Positions 26,054-34,913 of a DNA stretch of 64,000 nucleotides are shown one piece after another; position 1 is the stretch's first letter, and each line of letters begins with the position of its first letter. The notes under the pieces are model-generated. The model saw only the letters and a list, made by a program, of their open reading frames with translations. It had not been told where the DNA came from and did not search any database. The DNA is from Bradyrhizobium macuxiense (GTDB lineage Bacteria > Pseudomonadota > Alphaproteobacteria > Rhizobiales > Xanthobacteraceae). The translations under genes and the position numbers were made by a program. The DNA lies in the NCBI RefSeq assembly GCF_007993935.1, contig NZ_VITY01000002.1:124001-188000 (forward strand). Reading direction: 5' to 3'.

Positions 26054-27396
26054 GGCTCGCGCATTGCTTCTTTGGCGCTGCGCAGCATGCCGCCGAGCAG
26101 ATACATCGCCACCGAACGGGTGCCGACATTGACATCGCCCTGCAGCGTCATGCCGGGGATGAGGCGAAAGTTCTTCGGAACATCCTTGAAGTTGGTCTCG
26201 TCGACCGAACATCGCGCCTTGTAGTAGGCATCGACGGGCTTTCCGTCATCATCGGTGGTGAAGGCGCCTTCGCTGATCCAGCGAATCTTGCCCTGCGCCG
26301 TGCCGTGCTCGGCCGCGTTGAATGCATCGATCTTCATCGTGCAGGGATCGTTCGGCCGGACGAAGCCGACGTCGCGGGACAGGATCTGGATCTCAGCCTC
26401 GAGCCGCGTCTTGAGCGGCATCAGCGTGATGAAGGGGTCGCCCGGCTTCAGCACCGATCCGACCGAGAGCTTGGCGAGGGTCAGCACGACCGAGGGTTCG
26501 GCTGCCGTCCAGCGGACGAGGTCCTGGTGCTTGATCGCCTTGTCATACTGTGAACGGGCCGTATCCAAATTATTGCGCGTCGTCACCAGATCCTGGCTCA
26601 GCTGCGCGTTCCACTGCTCGGTAAAGGCGTTGCGATCCGCCTTCAGCGACTCCAGCTGGTGTTGCGCTTCCAGCAGGGTGTTGTGCGTGTTGTCGATCTG
26701 ACGCAGCAGTTCCAGCCGATTGTCCTGCGACAGATACAGGTTCAGCTTGGATCCGCTGCCGCTTTCGGCCAGCGTCGAGCGCATGTCCTCGATCTTTCCG
26801 GCGATATCGGCACGCTGGCTGTACCGCTCGTCGTCCTTCTTCGCCTTCTGGATCGTCGCTTCGGTCTGACTGATCTTGGAATCGTAGCTGTTCACCTGCG
26901 CGTGGTACTGCGCGACGCGTTGATCGTAGAGCGCCTTTTGCAGGGCGTTGTATCTGGTGGCATCCTGATCCGAGGATTGGCCGAACGACAACGGCTTTCC
27001 GGCGAGCTCGGCTTCGTCCCGGGCCACCTGTGCCTCAAGGCTCGCGATCTGCAGCTTGTATTGCGTGACGTCGGCCGCGGTGAAGGTCGAGTCCAGGGTC
27101 GCAAGCAGCTGCCCGGTGTCAACCTGCTGACCTTCCCGAACATCGATCGTCTTGATGATCGATGCGTCCAACGCCTGCAGCACGTTGATCTGATCGACCG
27201 GGACGATCCTGCCGCCCACGCTCGTGATCACCCGATCGACGCGCGTGAAGCACATGATCGCCACGACGGCTACCATGAACGCCGACAGGACGAACAGCGT
27301 CGCGCGGGCCAGCAAGGGCTCGGGCGCCTCGCGGATCGCATCGGTTTCGGACTGAAACTGGCGGACGGTCGCGAGCGAAGCTTGATTAGGAGACAA
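26050..27396 (-). CDS. type I secretion membrane-fusion protein (HlyD family)
   Basis: 448 residues from TTG 27396, chosen because AGGAG lies 8 bases upstream and no ATG or GTG fits as well. The start overlaps the end of the ABC exporter gene by 11 bp. One membrane segment near residue 40 (VLSAFMVAVVAIMCF) is followed by a lipoyl/barrel segment (GGRIVPVDQINVLQALDASIIKTIDVREGQ region), a long coiled coil (~130-300) and a C-terminal barrel with LSVGSVLKPGDPFITLMPL. It bridges the inner-membrane ABC exporter to an outer-membrane TolC-type channel, which is not encoded here. Confidence 0.9.
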   Translation of the reverse strand: MSPNQASLATVRQFQSETDAIREAPEPLLARATLFVLSAFMVAVVAIMCFTRVDRVITSVGGRIVPVDQINVLQALDASIIKTIDVREGQQVDTGQLLATLDSTFTAADVTQYKLQIASLEAQVARDEAELAGKPLSFGQSSDQDATRYNALQKALYDQRVAQYHAQVNSYDSKISQTEATIQKAKKDDERYSQRADIAGKIEDMRSTLAESGSGSKLNLYLSQDNRLELLRQIDNTHNTLLEAQHQLESLKADRNAFTEQWNAQLSQDLVTTRNNLDTARSQYDKAIKHQDLVRWTAAEPSVVLTLAKLSVGSVLKPGDPFITLMPLKTRLEAEIQILSRDVGFVRPNDPCTMKIDAFNAAEHGTAQGKIRWISEGAFTTDDDGKPVDAYYKARCSVDETNFKDVPKNFRLIPGMTLQGDVNVGTRSVAMYLLGGMLRSAKEAMREP

Positions 27397-29620
27397 GGGT
27401 CGGGCTCCTGAAGTTCTTTTCGGTGCGGCCCGCCGGCACCAGATGCGTGTTCTGCTGGTACCAGAGCGAGCTATAGATGTCGTTTCGTTCCAGAAGCTCG
27501 TCGTGGCGGCCGATATCGTTGACCACGCCACGATTGAGCACGAGGATCGCGTCGGCCTTCGTCAGCGACGACAGGCGATGCGAGATGATGATCAGCGTGC
27601 GCCCCTGCGCGATCCGCGAAATGTTCGCGTTCACGATCGTCTCGCTCTCCGCATCGAGCGCGCTGGTCGCCTCGTCCAGGATCAGGATCGGCGGATTGAC
27701 GATCAGTGCCCGCGCGATCGCGAGGCGCTGACGCTGGCCGCCGGAGAGATTGGTCGATCCCTCATAGATATAGGTCTCGTAGCCGCGCGGCAGCTTGTCG
27801 ATGAACTCCTCGGCGCCGGCCAGTCGCGCGGCCCTGACGACATCGTCGAAGGTCGCGTCGGGCTTGGCGGCCGCAATATTCTCGCGGATCGTGCCGCTGA
27901 ACAGAAAGTTCTCCTGCAGCACCACACCCACATTGCGCCGGAGATGGTCGACATCGTATTCGCGAACATCGACACCGTCGACCTTGATCAGACCACCGTA
28001 GTCGGAGTGCAGGCGCTGCAGCAGCCGCGTGATCGTGGTCTTGCCGGAGCCGCTCTTGCCCATCACGCCCAGCGTCGTGCCGAGCGGGATCTCGAAGGAG
28101 ATATTGTTCAGCGCCGGCGACACCGCGCCCTTGTACTTGAACGTGACGCCGGAGAATTCGATATGCCCCTTCAGCGGGACCCGAACGCCATGGCCGGAAC
28201 GTCCCTCCTCGGGCGGCTGATTGACCAGCCTGCCAACGATCGTGACCGCGGTGCGCGCCTCGTCATACTGGTTGATGAGCTGGGCCATCTGCATCAGCGG
28301 GCCGGCAACGCGTTGCGACAGCATCAGAAACGCGAACAGCGCTCCAACGTAGACTGGATCGCCGCTCGACACGGCGAGGTAGACACCGAACGCATAGGGA
28401 GCACTCACCGCCAGCCGTTCCAACGGCTTCACCACTGTCTGAATGGCGGTTCCGGTCAGGCCTTCCGCAAGGCGAGCCTTGGCGACGCGCGCCACAAGCA
28501 CATCCCACATGTGGCGCTGCCGCGTGTCGAGCGCCAGCGACTTGATGGTCCGCATGCCGTTCAGGCTCTGGATCAGAAACGCTCCCTGCACGCCTTCAGC
28601 GGCCAGAGTCGCCGAGGATTTCTTCCGGTAGGCGGGCAGCATCAGGATCAGCCAGGTTACGATTATTCCGGCAAAGGCAAGAACCATCAGCGTCATGATC
28701 GGGCTGAAGAAGAACATGACGGGCAGGAAGAAGAACAGCGTCGTCGAATCGAGGATGGTCCCGAACAGCTGTCCGGTCAGAAAGCCGCGAATTCGGAACA
28801 CTTCGCGAATATCCCGCGAAATCAAGCCGACCGGATTCTGCTCGAAGTAATCGATCGGCAGATTGAGCACCTTCTCGAACACGTAGGTCGACAGCTTGAC
28901 GTCGAGCCGTGCCGTCAGGCGCTGGACCAGGTACTGCCGCAGGAACGTGAACGCCGCCTCGAACAGGATGAGCACGAACATCGCAATACACAGCACGTAG
29001 AACGTGTTGTAGGCCTTGTAGAAGATGACCTTGTCCGAGAGCAGCCGCCAGAACATGATCGGTCCGAGGCCCATGAAGCCCAGGATCAGCGCCGCGATCG
29101 CGACGTCACGCAGGATACGCCGTTCGCGGAACAACAATGCGGTAACGAAGCCGAAGCTGAACGGCTGGGTTTCGTCCGATATCTCGTAGTCGCGCTTGGC
29201 CATGACGACGTCGCCCGACCAGATGTCCTCGAAGCGCGGCTGATCGATCACGAGCAGCGCATCCTCGCTCGCGTTCGGATCCTGCAGGACCACCCGGGTG
29301 CTGTCTTCATCGCCCTCGAGGCGCAGCAGCACCATGTGGCTGCCGTCGCGCAGGCGGACGATCACCGGCAGCGCCCGCTTGAGGTGGCTCAGCCCCTTCC
29401 AGTCCAGCGTGACGGCCTTTGCCGTCATGCCCGAGGTATTCGCGCATTTCAGAAGCTCGGGGAGTGTGACCTCCTGGTCACCGAGGAGATTGTCCTGGAT
29501 GAGCTGGGTCGGGGTCAGATGCAGACCGTGCTGTCTTGCCACGATGACCAGACACGCGAGGCCCGAGGGTGGCAGTCCCTCCACCGAAGGTGCGCCGACG
29601 AGCGAGAGGTGTTTGGTCAT
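27386..29620 (-). CDS. type I secretion ABC exporter with inactive C39-like domain
   Basis: 744 residues from ATG 29620, with GAGGC before it. Residues ~1-130 form a C39-peptidase-like domain in which the catalytic Cys of the DCGxACL motif is replaced by Ser19 (SGLACLVIVARQHG), while His95 (DGSHMVLL) and Asp114 (LQDPNAS) remain. Such C39-like domains are typical of RTX exporters, where they bind the substrate without cleaving it. Six membrane helices follow (~155-450). The ATPase has Walker A GKSGSGKTT, signature LSGGQRQR and Walker B ILILDEATSALD. It should export the RTX proteins encoded just upstream on the same strand. Confidence 0.93.
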   Translation of the reverse strand: MTKHLSLVGAPSVEGLPPSGLACLVIVARQHGLHLTPTQLIQDNLLGDQEVTLPELLKCANTSGMTAKAVTLDWKGLSHLKRALPVIVRLRDGSHMVLLRLEGDEDSTRVVLQDPNASEDALLVIDQPRFEDIWSGDVVMAKRDYEISDETQPFSFGFVTALLFRERRILRDVAIAALILGFMGLGPIMFWRLLSDKVIFYKAYNTFYVLCIAMFVLILFEAAFTFLRQYLVQRLTARLDVKLSTYVFEKVLNLPIDYFEQNPVGLISRDIREVFRIRGFLTGQLFGTILDSTTLFFFLPVMFFFSPIMTLMVLAFAGIIVTWLILMLPAYRKKSSATLAAEGVQGAFLIQSLNGMRTIKSLALDTRQRHMWDVLVARVAKARLAEGLTGTAIQTVVKPLERLAVSAPYAFGVYLAVSSGDPVYVGALFAFLMLSQRVAGPLMQMAQLINQYDEARTAVTIVGRLVNQPPEEGRSGHGVRVPLKGHIEFSGVTFKYKGAVSPALNNISFEIPLGTTLGVMGKSGSGKTTITRLLQRLHSDYGGLIKVDGVDVREYDVDHLRRNVGVVLQENFLFSGTIRENIAAAKPDATFDDVVRAARLAGAEEFIDKLPRGYETYIYEGSTNLSGGQRQRLAIARALIVNPPILILDEATSALDAESETIVNANISRIAQGRTLIIISHRLSSLTKADAILVLNRGVVNDIGRHDELLERNDIYSSLWYQQNTHLVPAGRTEKNFRSPTLVS

Positions 29621-29817
29621 GGATGCCTCGAAGTTTCGACTGCGCAAGATCGGGTCGTTAGCGAGATATAACTTATCACTGTTAGTTCGCTAACGCAGCA
29701 TTTTTGGCATGCGGTTCCGAAAAGATATATGTGTCGGAACAGGCAAGGAAGCCAGTTCCGACCCTTGCTGCCGTTGGTTTAACCACGGAACCTTATAACA
29801 TTATTTAACATCGACAA
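29621..29817. promoter_or_regulatory. upstream region of the type I exporter operon with inverted repeats
   Basis: A 197-bp region before the exporter gene. GTTAG-TTCG-CTAAC at 29681-29694 is a perfect 5-bp inverted repeat around TTCG. GTTCCGA (29713-29719) and TCGGAAC (29734-29740) form a second, 7-bp repeat. AT-rich TTATAACATTATTTAACA lies near 29791-29808. The elements are candidates for operators of the minus-strand secretion operon. Confidence 0.4.
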
Positions 29818-30447
29818 TCACGGGGCGGCCGTCACCGTCTCCCGGAAGTCGAAGCCGCAGGCCTCGAGCTGCGGCTGAATCCGCCTGTCCTCGGCCTCCG
29901 GCATGAGCGCCAGCGCGCAGACCTCGAAATTCGCGCTGCGAACGGAGACGGTCGAAAACCCGGCGCTGAGCAGCAGGGTTCCCATCCGGTCGCACGAAAA
30001 GCCGGTCTTGTGCGCCATATGATGGCGTCCCTGCTCGATCGCGCCGGAGTGCCCGTAGATCATATCGAGCGGCCGTATCGGACCCGCCGGCGAGACATAG
30101 GCGACCGCGCCGAGGCCCTGGGTCAGCATGTGCTGGGCCACCGCCTCCAGGTCGGGGGACATGATCAGCGCGAAGCCGTCCGGCTTGAGAACCTCGCGGA
30201 ACTGGACGAATGTGGGGTGAATCTCATGGGCATAGAGATGTTCCATCAGATGCGAACACCAGATCGCGTCGAACGAGGCCGGCCGGCACAATTTGGCGAG
30301 ATCGGTAATCGAGCCGACGATGTCCGGTTTCACGCTTCCGTCGACGTCGAGGCGAATCTCCTCCCAGTCATGCGATGACAACAGCGGCTGGATCCGCTTG
30401 GCAACCGTCGTTCCAGCGCCGGCATTCAGCATTTTTTTCTTGGCCAA
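29818..30447 (-). CDS. class I SAM-dependent methyltransferase
   Basis: 209 residues from TTG 30447, which is preceded by GGAG at a 9-base distance. The frame is open to 30708, but the upstream part has no methyltransferase character. The SAM-binding motif is MLNAGAGTT, close to the N-terminus, followed by IRLDVDGS (acidic motif II), FDAIWCSHLMEHLYAHE (motif IV region) and VLKPDGFALIMSPDL. The methylated substrate is unknown. It lies between the RTX genes and the exporter on the same strand. Modification of a sugar or a secreted product is possible. Confidence 0.75.
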   Translation of the reverse strand: MAKKKMLNAGAGTTVAKRIQPLLSSHDWEEIRLDVDGSVKPDIVGSITDLAKLCRPASFDAIWCSHLMEHLYAHEIHPTFVQFREVLKPDGFALIMSPDLEAVAQHMLTQGLGAVAYVSPAGPIRPLDMIYGHSGAIEQGRHHMAHKTGFSCDRMGTLLLSAGFSTVSVRSANFEVCALALMPEAEDRRIQPQLEACGFDFRETVTAAP

Positions 30448-30759
30448 TTCGAGAGCTCCGCGGTTCGCACATGATGCGGCAGGTTTCTGCAGCGATCGTC
30501 CGTCTGATCCAAAGGGGTGGCGAGGCTGCAGGAAGCCATCACAACTCCTCGTATCAAGCGAGTTAAACGCCTTTACAAAAGCTACGTGGTCCGAATGTGA
30601 CGAACTAACTTGTAACATTTTCCGGTTGAAGTGGAACTTGTGATGGAGACGGCCGCATGCGACGCGGACCGGCGACCAAGTTCCGGTCGTCACGTTCGCA
30701 CGCAACACGGCTCAACGAGGGTTGAGGAGGATACCTTCGCCTGGCGCGGACCTCAGATC
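30448..30759. other. spacer between RTX gene 1 and the methyltransferase
   Basis: A 312-bp gap following the first RTX gene (minus strand). A decayed copy of the RTX terminator hairpin lies at 30711-30726 (CTCAAC, GAGG loop, GTTGAG) without a T run. The sequence flanking it matches the downstream flanks of the other RTX genes only in part. No other feature was seen; a methyltransferase promoter may lie near 30450-30600. Confidence 0.45.
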
Positions 30760-32646
30760 CTATAGCCTGGTCGAGTGACCATCGTTGAAGATCAGATATT
30801 CGATGTTGCTGATCTGGGTCACCTGGCCGTTGCTGAAGTTGACGTCCAGAGAACCATCCTTGCCGGCGGTGATGCCGGTCACGTCGGTCGAAGCGTGATC
30901 CAGGAAGGTCAGCGAGTCCTTGCTGCCGGCGCCACCGTCGACGGTGTCACTGCTGGTGGCATTGGACAGGTAGAAGTAGTCCTGACCGGATCCGCCAACC
31001 ATCGAGGCCGTACCGCTGGCGGAACCGACGAACGACGAACCATCATTGCCGCCGATCAGCGTCTGCGTGCCCGAACCGGCGACCATCGTATCGTGGCCGG
31101 CGCCGCCATGCAGCGTGTCGTTGCCGGCACCGCCATAGAGCGAATCGTTGCCGTCCCCGCCGTCGAGCAAGGTCGCGTGCGACGCATCGCTGCCCGAGTA
31201 GAGCACGTCCTTGCCGCTGCCGCTGTACTCGGCAACAGTGCCGGTACCGCCGACCAGCAGGTCATTGCCGGCGCCGCCATACAGCGTGTCGGCGCCCGCA
31301 CCGCCATAGAGCGAGTCGTTGCCGTCACCGCCGTCGAGCGAGGTCGCGTGCGACGCATCGCTGCCCGAATAGAGCACGTCCTTGCCGCTGCCGCCGTACT
31401 CGGCAACGGTGGCCTTGCCGCCGACCAGCAGGTCGTTGCCGGCCCCGCCGTACATCGTGTCGGTACCCCCACCGCCATACAGCGAGTCGTTGCCGGCGCC
31501 GCCATCCAGGATCGTGCCGTGCGACGCATCCGAGTGCGAGTAGATCGCATCGTTGCCGCTGCCGCCATATTCCCCAACGGTCCCGGCTGCGCCGATCAGC
31601 AGATCATTGCCGGCCCCGCCGTCCAGCGTGTCGGAGCCGATATCGGCGGGGTTAAAGCCAGCACCGGCAACCAGCGTGTCGTTGCCCTCGCCGCCATCGA
31701 GCAAGGTCCCGAACGTCGCGCCGGAGCCGGAATAGAGAATGTCGTTACCGCTGCCACCGTACTCCGCAACGGTCCTGATGCCGCCATTCATGAAGTCGTC
31801 GCCGGCGCCGCCATACAGCGTGTCGGCGGCGGCACTCGCACCGCCGTACAGCGTGTCGTTGCCGTCACCGCCCGACAGCATCGAGCCTTGATTCGCAAAC
31901 AGGTCCGCGTAAAGCACGTCGTTGCCGGCGCCGCCGTAGAGCTGACAGCTGTATACGCCGGCAACGAGCGTGTCATTGCCCGAGCCGCCGTCGAGGATCT
32001 CGTTGCCGTAACCCGCGCTCAACCAGTCGTCGCCGGCGCCGCCATACAGGCGATCATTGTTCCAGCCACCGAACAGCAGGTCGTTGCCGCTGCCGCCGTC
32101 CAGCGTGTTGATCCGGTCCGGTGAGTCCGGCGAGCTGCCGGACAGCAGAGTATCGTTGCCGCTACCACCATGCAGGTCCGACCAGCTGCTGCCCCAAAGC
32201 CAGTCGTTGCCGGCGCCGCCGTAGATCTGGCTGTGACCCACGCCGCCGCCGTACACCGTGTCGTTGCCTGCGCCGGCAAGAACCGTCGTGCCGCGGTTGT
32301 TGTTGATGGTGATCTCGTCGTTGCCGTCGCTGGTCGCGACGATCACCGGAGCGGCGCCGTTCACCGTCAGCGTCACGTCGCTCTTGGTGGCTTCGATGAT
32401 TGCCTTCAGCTTGGCGTCAAGCTTGATCGTATTGTTGGCGTTGGTTTCGATCAGAACGTTGGCGTCGGGATCCGGGTTGCTGATCCCGGCCCCCTCCTGC
32501 ACCGGGATCGTCGCGCCGTCATCCGGGCTGGTGTAACCGATCCCCGCGCTGATCAGATAGTCGAGAATCTGTTGCCGGCTTGCGTGATCGATCGCGGAGC
32601 TGATCGCGGCCTTGAGCTGCGTCTGGTTCAGGTTCTGCGTCACCAT
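30760..32646 (-). CDS. RTX repeat protein 1, putative type I secretion substrate
   Basis: 628 residues. Residues ~1-110 form a domain shared with the other two RTX proteins here, containing AAISSAIDHASRQQILDYLI, GIGYTSPDDG and ISNPDPDANVLIE. Residues ~115-530 are packed with nonapeptide repeats GGxGxDxLx (for example [10 protein letters not shown]), which bind Ca2+ in a parallel beta-roll, grouped in longer ~57-residue units around [20 protein letters not shown]. The C-terminal ~60 residues ([20 protein letters not shown]) are conserved in all three and probably carry the secretion signal. No catalytic domain is visible, suggesting a surface, adhesion or matrix role. ATG 32646 has AGAGG upstream. 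Confidence 0.85.
   Translation of the reverse strand: MVTQNLNQTQLKAAISSAIDHASRQQILDYLISAGIGYTSPDDGATIPVQEGAGISNPDPDANVLIETNANNTIKLDAKLKAIIEATKSDVTLTVNGAAPVIVATSDGNDEITINNNRGTTVLAGAGNDTVYGGGVGHSQIYGGAGNDWLWGSSWSDLHGGSGNDTLLSGSSPDSPDRINTLDGGSGNDLLFGGWNNDRLYGGAGDDWLSAGYGNEILDGGSGNDTLVAGVYSCQLYGGAGNDVLYADLFANQGSMLSGGDGNDTLYGGASAAADTLYGGAGDDFMNGGIRTVAEYGGSGNDILYSGSGATFGTLLDGGEGNDTLVAGAGFNPADIGSDTLDGGAGNDLLIGAAGTVGEYGGSGNDAIYSHSDASHGTILDGGAGNDSLYGGGGTDTMYGGAGNDLLVGGKATVAEYGGSGKDVLYSGSDASHATSLDGGDGNDSLYGGAGADTLYGGAGNDLLVGGTGTVAEYSGSGKDVLYSGSDASHATLLDGGDGNDSLYGGAGNDTLHGGAGHDTMVAGSGTQTLIGGNDGSSFVGSASGTASMVGGSGQDYFYLSNATSSDTVDGGAGSKDSLTFLDHASTDVTGITAGKDGSLDVNFSNGQVTQISNIEYLIFNDGHSTRL
31225..31566 (-). 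repeat. 171-bp tandem repeat inside RTX gene 1
   Basis: The landmark GTACTCGGCAAC recurs at 31225 and 31396, and a variant at 31567, exactly 171 bp (57 codons) apart. The two full units are clearly similar along their length. Related units occur in the other RTX genes, so these are recombination-prone. Confidence 0.8.
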
Positions 32647-32780
32647 CGATATAGCCTCTGCTTGAACGCGCTACATAATCGCTAAGCAAATACTCAAACT
32701 ATCCCGATGACTGACAATTGGAGCAGGCTGCAATACTGCAAGCCTATCAGACAACATTTGATATCACCACCTGCAATCGC

Positions 32781-32815
32781 AAAAAGCGCGGCCTCAACCT
32801 GGGTTGAGGCGGCGC
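32781..32815 (-). terminator. intrinsic terminator after RTX gene 2
   Basis: GCCTCAACC (32791-32799) pairs with GGTTGAGGC (32802-32810) around a 2-base loop, extended by GCGC/GCGC across one mismatch. On the minus strand the stem is followed by five T (32785-32781). It lies 40 bp past the RTX2 stop codon. Confidence 0.85.
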
Positions 32816-32854
32816 CTTCGCTCAGTGAAGAGCTGGTCGTGCAGATCCGGGATC

Positions 32855-34717
32855 CTACAGCCTGATCGATTGACCGTCGTTGAAGATCAGGTACTCGATG
32901 TTGGTGACGTGGGTCACCTGACCGTTGCTGAAGCTGACCTCCAGAAAACCATTGTTGCCGGCGCTGATACCGGTCAGATCGGCCGAGGCGTGATCCAGGA
33001 AGGTCAGCGAATCCTTGTTGCCGCCACGGCCGTCGATCGTGTCACTGCTGTGCGGATTGGACAGGTAGAAGTAGTCCTGACCGCCGCCGCCAACCATCGT
33101 GGCCGTACCAGTGGCGGAGCCGATGAACGACGACCCGTCATTGCCTTCGCTCATCAGCCACTGGTGGCCCGAACCGGCGATCAGCGTATCGTTACCGGCG
33201 CCGCCATACAGCGAGTCGTTGCCGGCGCCGCCATAGAGCACGTCGTTGCCGTCACCGCCAACAAGCCAGCTCGCGCGCGACGCCTCGCTGCCCGAGTAGA
33301 GCACGTCGTTGCCGCTGCCGCCGTACTCGTCACGGGTCCCCTTGCCGCCGATCAGCGTGTCGTTACCGGCGCCGCCTTGCAGCGTGTCGTTGCCGGCGCC
33401 GCCATGGAGCACGTCATTGCCGTCACCGCCATCAAGCATGGTCCGGTGGACCGCATCGCTGCCCGAGTAGAGCACGTCGTCGCCGGCGCGGCCGTACAGC
33501 GTGTCGTTGCCAGCGCCGCCAACCAGCATGTCGTTGCCGGTACCGCCATCCAGAATGTCGGTACCCGCTCCGCCGTAGAGCGAGTCGTTGCCGTCATCGC
33601 CAGAGAGGTACGAGCCGCCCCCCGCAGTGCTGCCCGAGTAGAGCATGTCGTTGTCGCTGCCGCCGTATTCGGAACCGGTCTCGGCGGCGCCAACCAGCAC
33701 GTCGTTGCCGGCGTCGCCATGCAGCGTTTCGCTACCAGCAAAGACACCACCAACCAGCGTGTCGTCGCCCGCACCGCCTTCGAGCACGACCCCCAACAAG
33801 TCACGCGCGTTTGAATAGAGAATGTCGTTCCCGCTGCCACCGTACTCCGCAACAGTGCCGGCGCTGCCAACCAGCAGGTCGTTGCCGTCGCCGCCATCCA
33901 TCGTGTTGGCAAGGGCACTCGCAGCGCCATACAGCGTGTCGTTGCCGTCGCCGCCCGACAGCATCATCATCGAGCCTGGACGCACCCACTCACCCGCGTA
34001 GAGCACGTCGTCGCCGGCGCCGCCGTCGAGCTCGCCGCCGAAGCCCCCAACGCCGAGCAAGTATTGGCCTCCGACGAGGGTGTCATTGCCCGGGCCGCCG
34101 TCGAGAACCTCGTAGCTAAGACCCGGACCCGCGCTCAACCAGTCGTCACCGGCGCCGCCATACAGGCTATCCTCGCCCCAACCACCAACCAGCGTGTCGT
34201 TTCCGGTACCGCCGTAAAGCGTGCTGGGTTTGCCGCCCTCCACGCTGCCCGACACCAGCACGTCGTCGCCGCTATCGCCATACAGTTCCGACGGGCCACC
34301 ACCGACCACCGTATCGTTGCCGGCGCCGGCAAAAACCGTCGCATCGCCGATAAAATCCGTACCCCTGCTGCTCATAAAGGAGACATAGTCGTTTCCGGCG
34401 CCGGTCGCGACCAGCACCGGGCCGCTGCCGATCACCGACAGCGTCACGTCGCTATTGGTGGCTTCGATGATCGCCTTCAGATTGGCGTCGAGATAAACCG
34501 TATTGTCGGGATTGATTTCGATCAGAACATTGGCGTCCGGATCCGGGTTGCTGATGGCAGCCCCCTGCTGGACCGGGATCGTCGCACCGTCATCCGGGCT
34601 GGTGTAACCGATCCCCGCGCCAATCAGATAATCCAGAATCTGCTGCCGGGTCGCTTGATCGATGGTGGAGCTGATCGCCGCTTCGAGGTCGGTCTGGTTC
34701 AGATGGGAAGTCGCCAT
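32855..34717 (-). CDS. RTX repeat protein 2, putative type I secretion substrate
   Basis: 620 residues from ATG 34717 (an in-frame TTG lies 11 codons upstream). It shares with RTX1 and RTX3 the N-terminal domain (LNQTDLEAAISSTIDQAT, GIGYTSPDDG, SNPDPDANVLIE) and the C-terminal segment [17 protein letters not shown]. The central ~400 residues hold many GGxGxDxLx repeats, more diverged than in the other two copies, with inserts such as TVAEYGGSGNDILYSNA. It is expected to be unfolded in the cytoplasm, exported by the type I system and folded in external Ca2+. No enzyme domain was seen. Confidence 0.85.
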   Translation of the reverse strand: MATSHLNQTDLEAAISSTIDQATRQQILDYLIGAGIGYTSPDDGATIPVQQGAAISNPDPDANVLIEINPDNTVYLDANLKAIIEATNSDVTLSVIGSGPVLVATGAGNDYVSFMSSRGTDFIGDATVFAGAGNDTVVGGGPSELYGDSGDDVLVSGSVEGGKPSTLYGGTGNDTLVGGWGEDSLYGGAGDDWLSAGPGLSYEVLDGGPGNDTLVGGQYLLGVGGFGGELDGGAGDDVLYAGEWVRPGSMMMLSGGDGNDTLYGAASALANTMDGGDGNDLLVGSAGTVAEYGGSGNDILYSNARDLLGVVLEGGAGDDTLVGGVFAGSETLHGDAGNDVLVGAAETGSEYGGSDNDMLYSGSTAGGGSYLSGDDGNDSLYGGAGTDILDGGTGNDMLVGGAGNDTLYGRAGDDVLYSGSDAVHRTMLDGGDGNDVLHGGAGNDTLQGGAGNDTLIGGKGTRDEYGGSGNDVLYSGSEASRASWLVGGDGNDVLYGGAGNDSLYGGAGNDTLIAGSGHQWLMSEGNDGSSFIGSATGTATMVGGGGQDYFYLSNPHSSDTIDGRGGNKDSLTFLDHASADLTGISAGNNGFLEVSFSNGQVTHVTNIEYLIFNDGQSIRL

Positions 34718-34838
34718 CGACGTAGTCCTGGTTGGAATACAAGGATTCAAGCCATTCGTTAGCTCTCTCGAAAACTCACGTGAGAGCAGCCCGTCGCACT
34801 ACTCAAGGTTATCATATCAGAGCGCCACATGCCGCCCC

Positions 34839-34874
34839 AAAAAAGCGCCGCCTCAACCAGGGTTGAGGCGGCGC
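34839..34874 (-). terminator. intrinsic terminator after RTX gene 3
   Basis: A perfect 14-bp stem (GCGCCGCCTCAACC 34845-34858 with GGTTGAGGCGGCGC 34861-34874) has a 2-base loop and is followed on the minus strand by six T (34844-34839), 40 bp after the RTX3 stop. It is the best preserved of three related hairpins behind the RTX genes. Confidence 0.9.
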
Positions 34875-34913
34875 CTTCGCTCAGTGAAGAGCTAGTCGTG
34901 CAGACCTGGGATC

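Noticed and set aside
27443..29671. A 742-codon plus-strand frame opposite the exporter gene
   Set aside because: It is rich in Arg/Gln/Asp/His without domains, and lies exactly opposite an ABC exporter with Walker motifs.
30448..30708. N-terminal extension of the methyltransferase to 30708
   Set aside because: The extension shows no methyltransferase features, while TTG 30447 has a well-placed GGAG and starts just before the SAM motif.
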